From NCBI GenBank assembly GCA_948099385.1, contig CANUEZ040000199.1:2490001-2554000 (forward strand): 64,000 nt of DNA, read 5' to 3'. The position numbers and the translations under genes were made by a program. The notes under the pieces are model-generated. The model had not been told where the DNA came from. It saw only the letters and a program-made list of their open reading frames with translations, and did not search any database. This document shows, one piece after another, positions 59,340-64,000 of this stretch. The first letter of the stretch is position 1. Every line of letters starts with the position of its first letter. The DNA is from Fasciola hepatica. Taxonomy: Eukaryota > Platyhelminthes > Trematoda > Plagiorchiida > Fasciolidae.

Positions 59340-62300
59340 CCTTGGTTTCAGCTTGCTTTCTCCATCACGACGAAACAGCACCTTGACATGGTGTGGTGGC
59401 TTGCGCACATCTATGACCCAAAGAGCTATACAGGATGGCTTCTTTAAGCCGGAGATGCAATCATACCTGACAGGTCAATGGGTAGAGGTCAGACAAAGTT
59501 CAGTCTCCTGGTCCTCCAGGTTGGGGGTTGATTTGAGCTGGCAACTCAATCGGCAAATCGGTGGAAGAATAATTGGTCCAAGCGAATGAGCTGCCTTGTG
59601 GAAAGGTTCTTGTTAGAACTAAAGGCTTTGGATGAGGACCCTAATCGTTCTGCTGCTTTGTGACTGGACACCCTAGCAGTACCCTTCCAACATCTCCCAT
59701 GAACTGCACGAATACAAAGAATTCCATACTGCATCGGTCTTCGCGCAGGATAATCAGACCGCGCTGCACGTTGCATGGAGCGGGGTGGGTAGTGATAAGT
59801 GGGCTACTGCTCAGAGTCCCCTCTCTTTTATTGAACCTTTGTCTTCTATCCCTAACCACTCCTCTTTGCCCCATCTATCCATCCATAATGCTCCCACTGA
59901 TGACACGGTTGATACTCGCAACGATTCAATGTCAAATAGTGTCGGGAATAATCCTCTGTCTGGTAACTCACATTTTCTCAAACCTCGTCAGCCTCTGAAT
60001 CTCGGCTCCACCAACGTGCGTACACTCATGCAGGTCGGTCAGCAGGCGTGCCTAGCCCTCACATTAGATTCTCTGAAGATTGCTGTCTGCTGCCTAAGTG
60101 AAACGCGTATCCAGGATTCGAGCAGTGTAATTCAACTAACTGCTCCTGGTATCTCATCGAGGTATTTTCTGCGCACTTCAGGAGACGAAGTAGTTCGAGC
60201 TACGGGTCAACGTGGTGTAGGAATAGTCTTGACTGAGAAGGCTGGGGCTGTCCTTTTAGACTGGATCCCTGTTAACAGTCGTTTGTGTGCTGTGAGACTC
60301 CAGAGGTCAGTTGGCGTTCGAAAGGATAGTTGTGTTAAGCGTAATTTGTTTGTGATCTCGACGTACGCCCCAACGGACTGCAGCTCAGACGCGCAGAAAG
60401 ATGAGTTCTATGATGAACTCGCCACCCTCGTTCGCAGCAGTAAAGGTTCTGACATTGTAGTACTAGCTGGTGACTTCAATGAACAAGTTGGCAAGCTCAG
60501 TGTGTCAGAAGCTTGTTTAGGTGGGCATTGTGCTTTACCCGCTGAGCGTACATATAACGGGGATAGACTTCTCCAGTTTTGTGCAGACAATCGATTGTTC
60601 TTGTCTAGCACAGATTTCCGTCACAGCTCGCGTCGCACAGCGACATGGCGCTCTAACTCTACAGGTACTCTAAGACAGATTGGTCATATCGCCGTAAGCT
60701 ACCGGTGGCGCAGTTCTGTTCAGAACTGTAGATCTTACTGGTACACGTACGTAGAGTCGGACCATGCATTAGTTTTAATGCGATTATCTCTCCAGCTCCA
60801 TGGTCATCGTCGCAAACAGCAAACCCGAATAGGCGTACAACGTTTGTGTGATCCAGAAGTACGCACCCGGTATGAGCAGAAGTTGACACACGAGCTAGGA
60901 TCTACGACGAAGAGTTATGTAGATAAGCACTGGGCTCATATCAAACAGGCGATGCACTTTGCAGCAGGTTTTGCCTGTGATCCTAGATCCGTTGTCCATC
61001 AAAGACACTGGATCTCGCAAGAGCCGCTGAGTATAATGGAGCAAAAGCGTCAGCTCTCGAACTGTAAGGAGATGAATAAGGTACGAAGACATCTGCAGAA
61101 GCAAGTTACGAAAAGCCTTAAGAATGATCGCGAAGATTGGTGGGGCAAGGTAGCCGAAGAAATGGAAATAGCAGCTGATTCAGGTAACAGTCGAAGATTG
61201 TTCAAACTTATTCGTGACACCGGTGGATGGCGCATCCGAGTCAGTGAAACGATTTGCGATAGAAATGGAGAACCCATTCATAGCAAACAGCAAAGGCTTG
61301 ACCGTTGGGCCGAACACTTCAAGGAACGGTTTAGCTGGCCGCACGCTAGTGCAGTTACTCCCGTGTCAACAACTGTGACTCCTTGGGTGGTATCACTTGA
61401 GCCCCCATCAGAAGTAGAAGTAGAGTCATGTATTCGATTACTAAGGTGGGGGAAAGCGGCATATCTCGACGAACTTCCCCCAGTTCTTTTCAAACTGGGT
61501 GGTGAAGCGTTGATAAAATCGCTTACCGCCTTACTCTGTGACATTTGGGACGAGGAGCGTATTCCGGTAATATGGAGTGAGTCATTGATTGTTCCCATAT
61601 TCGAGAAGGGAATACGCAATGACTGCAGTAATCATCGTAGGATTAGCTTAATTCCGATAGTCACCAAAGTATTAGCTTCGATTTTGCTGCACCGTCCTAC
61701 CCCCACTCGCGAGAGGAATGCCTGCAAACAACAGGCTGGATTCCGCCCAGGTCGAGAATGCGACGACCAGATTCTTACTCTTCGCCGACTACTTGAAACG
61801 CGTCACACGCACCGCCGACCGACAATAATGATTTTCTTAGACTTAAAAGACGCTTTCGATTCAGTTGATCGATGAGCGCTTTTCAGTGCTCCTCATCGAA
61901 AAGGTATGCCCCAGAAGTTCGTGAACCTAATGAGATCATTGTATTCTCATACTTCTGGCCGCGTTAGAGTTTACCGTGAACTATCCGGTCGGTTCGAACC
62001 GACATATGGTGTTCGACAGGGATGTCCCATGTCTCCATTCCTGTTCAACTTCGTCATGGACAAAATAATGGAGTGTGCGATGCAAAATCTTCAGGATGTA
62101 GGCGTCGAACTAGGAAATAGTGGAAAGCTATGTGACCTAGATCACGCGGACGACCTTGTCTGCTTGTTCGAATGCACGGAACATGTTCAACGTGCACTAG
62201 ATAGACTCTCAAGAGCTGAAGCTCCATTCGGCATGCGCTTTGCACCTTCAAAGGACAAGGTGATATTACAAGACTGGACGTCAACAATTCCGAGCTTGAT

Positions 62301-63195
62301 GCTCGATGGGGAGGTGCTGTCAGTTGTCGACCATTTCACCTACCTCGGTAGCTGCGTGACGACGGATGGGAGTACTGTAGTAGAGGTGATCACGCGTATA
62401 TTCAAATCCCGAACGGCGTACGCTGGACTGGAGCACTTGTGGCGTCGATCTGATATTTCACTGAAGTTGAAAGGTCGTGTATACTGTGCTGCAGTGCGTT
62501 CAGTTTTGTTGTATGGTTGCGAAACTTGGAGTCTGCGTGCTGAAGATATTCGTCATCTTGAGGTTTTCGACCATCTATGTCTACGTAATACCGCTAAGAT
62601 CGGATGGATTAGCCGAGTAGGCAATGCTGATGTCAGAAATCGAGTAGTGGGTACTAATTCGGAGAACGTTTTGTCACAGTGTATCCAACTCAGTAGACTT
62701 CATTAGTTGGGGCATGTGGTACGTATGTCAAACACACGTCTACCGTACCGTGTCCTGTTCTCCGTTCCTCCTCAGGAGTGGAAAAGACCACGTGGAGGTC
62801 AACAGATGACGTGGCAGCGAGGAATGAGAAAATGTACAACTAACTTGGAGAGAAGTAGGCGCTTCACGTCTTCGTGGTTGGGGTCCAAAAGATCCGTCTA
62901 CCAGTTGGCTGGAGATACTGGAGGGTATGGAAGCGAACCGTGAACAACTGCGATCGTGCTGTCACTTTCTATCGAATCAGAATGATTGATCGGTGTGGGT
63001 TTGTACAGTTAGACTGTGTATTCCGTGTGTTGGCTACTAGGGCATTCTTTCCTTTTCCCACCTGTGTAAGTCCATTACCTGTTCATCTTGTATATTCATA
63101 CTTTCTAATTCAACGTGCAACATGGTGAGAAAGGTAGTGGTCAGTGGGGCTTGCCCTAATGTTCAACGCTGTACGATGATGATTATGATGAACTT
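59340..63195 (+). mobile_element. RTE-type non-LTR retrotransposon, nearly complete
   Basis: The element has a 5' untranslated part (from about 59340, containing ctttctccatcacgacgaaa), a single endonuclease-reverse transcriptase frame and a short 3' part ending in a tga-rich tail (gatgatgattatgatgaac, about 63175-63195), the kind of short repeat tail typical of RTE elements. There is no LTR and no separate gag frame. The 5' boundary is an estimate and no target-site duplication was established. The few inactivating changes suggest a young copy. Confidence 0.85.
59785..62943 (+). pseudogene. RTE-type endonuclease-reverse transcriptase, two stops and a frameshift
   Basis: One frame of 1053 codons, broken only by TGA at 61873 and TAG at 62704. 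Residues about 70-340 are the apurinic-like endonuclease: NVRTL, CLSETRI, STYAPT, LAGDFNEQVG (GDFN near 229) and SDHALV (near 325). The reverse transcriptase follows: IPVIWSESLIVPIFEKG, AGFRPGRECDDQI, FLDLKDAFDSVDR (684-696), GVRQGCPMSPFLFN (from 742) and HADDLVCL (787; normally YADD), then FTYLGS. Near 62850-62870 a small insertion shifts the frame: the expected C-terminus (GWGPKDPSTSWLEILEGMEA) continues in another phase to about 62998. The first stop falls right after FDSVDR, so the unrepaired product would lack the catalytic YADD-type box. Confidence 0.9.
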
Positions 63196-64000
63196 GCTTT
63201 CGGTTTTGAAGGAACTACTGCTTTAAAATGGTTCACGCATGTTTCGGAACCATTTACAGTACAGGAATATTTTGTGGAAATTCTTTTCCGAATATTCTAT
63301 CATGCAAATATCCAGATTGTCATATACTGTTCTTATTTATCCCTGAAGGTGAAATTTGTGAAAGTTACGTGGATAATTATTTCTTAACAACTCCAATTTT
63401 GTAATCTTTGTAAGCACCCCCATTTTCCTTCACGGGATTTAAAGTTAAACGAAATTAGCTTGTTCTTCCGGGGAGTTAGACAGAAATGAGAAAATGTTCA
63501 GGGATGACAGTAAAAATCGCTAAATATATGAACAAAAGCAGCTGAATTTTAATGAACTTTTCCTTAGGTTAGACCTGTGCTACCAGTTACCGACTGCTCA
63601 TTGATAACCGGAGTAGTCTCTTATCCACTTTCAACCAATGCATGTATTGAGCGAAGCGGTCTAGTTTGAAATTCATGGTGTCGGTAGGAGGCCAAAAAAC
63701 CGCTTCAACCTGCATTGTTTCATAGTCCTAATTGAAGCAATATGATATAGCTACCCACTTGTTTATTCTTGTTTAAACTGCAGTTCCCAGAACAGAAAGA
63801 GTAGAAGACACTGCTCTTTTACTTCACTTACTAATATATAGTAGTGTGATTGCAACTGGATCAATGCGTGTAGCACAGTCAAACCCTTTTCAGCCGTGAG
63901 TTGACGTGGAACGCAATCATAACTTGGACCGTCCGACGTGTTTCCGGGCGTTTTTTCGACGTATACCTAAATTTTCTACTTACATGTGATTTTTCATGCA
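63196..64000. other. No gene recognised
   Basis: AT-rich flank downstream of the RTE tail. Short frames only. Confidence 0.35.

Overview
This is non-coding-rich animal DNA. It has AT-rich spacer, long reading frames only in retrotransposons, and short spliced exons with GT/AG borders. The set of elements points to a flatworm, most likely a schistosome-like trematode (inference): RTE- and CR1/Jockey-type non-LTR elements, Penelope-like elements with hammerhead-type ends, a Ty3/Gypsy remnant, and a tRNA-derived SINE carrying a hammerhead-like core of the schistosome alpha type. No bacterial features, CRISPR arrays, rRNA genes or canonical tRNA genes were seen.

Layout. 1-4 kb: unassigned DNA, a decayed Ty3/Gypsy RNase H-integrase fragment and a 32-bp-arm hairpin. 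4.9-9.4 kb: two essentially identical 0.9-kb repeats in opposite orientation flank 2.7 kb that holds two phase-compatible candidate exons. 10-14.2 kb: candidate exons on the minus strand and a 201-bp hairpin built from Penelope-type ends. 17.3-20.35 kb: a nearly full-length but mutated Penelope-like element on the minus strand, with repeats at both ends. 22 kb: a CR1-type endonuclease fragment. 24.9-27.3 kb: a six-exon minus-strand gene of unknown function, joined here by splice sites and phase. 27.34-28.50 kb: a 1.17-kb near-perfect palindrome just upstream of it. 29.6-32.8 kb: a decayed CR1-type element split by another repeat and a hairpin. 34.4 kb: a second Jockey/CR1 C-terminal fragment.

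38.7-53.3 kb on the minus strand appears to be the 3' end of a copper amine oxidase gene. Two adjacent exons (53154-53286 and 40135-40299) encode the family's C-terminal beta-sandwich, including the third copper-ligand histidine. They are separated by a 12.85-kb intron holding a truncated Penelope element, a hammerhead SINE and other repeats. 53.4-53.8 kb is a compound tetranucleotide microsatellite. 59.3-63.2 kb is a recent RTE-type retrotransposon, broken by only two in-frame stops and one frameshift.

The host genes are unrelated. Much of the recognisable sequence belongs to mobile elements, and several of these form inverted repeats. Gene models here are read by eye from splice sites and reading phase. 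They are partial and need transcript evidence.
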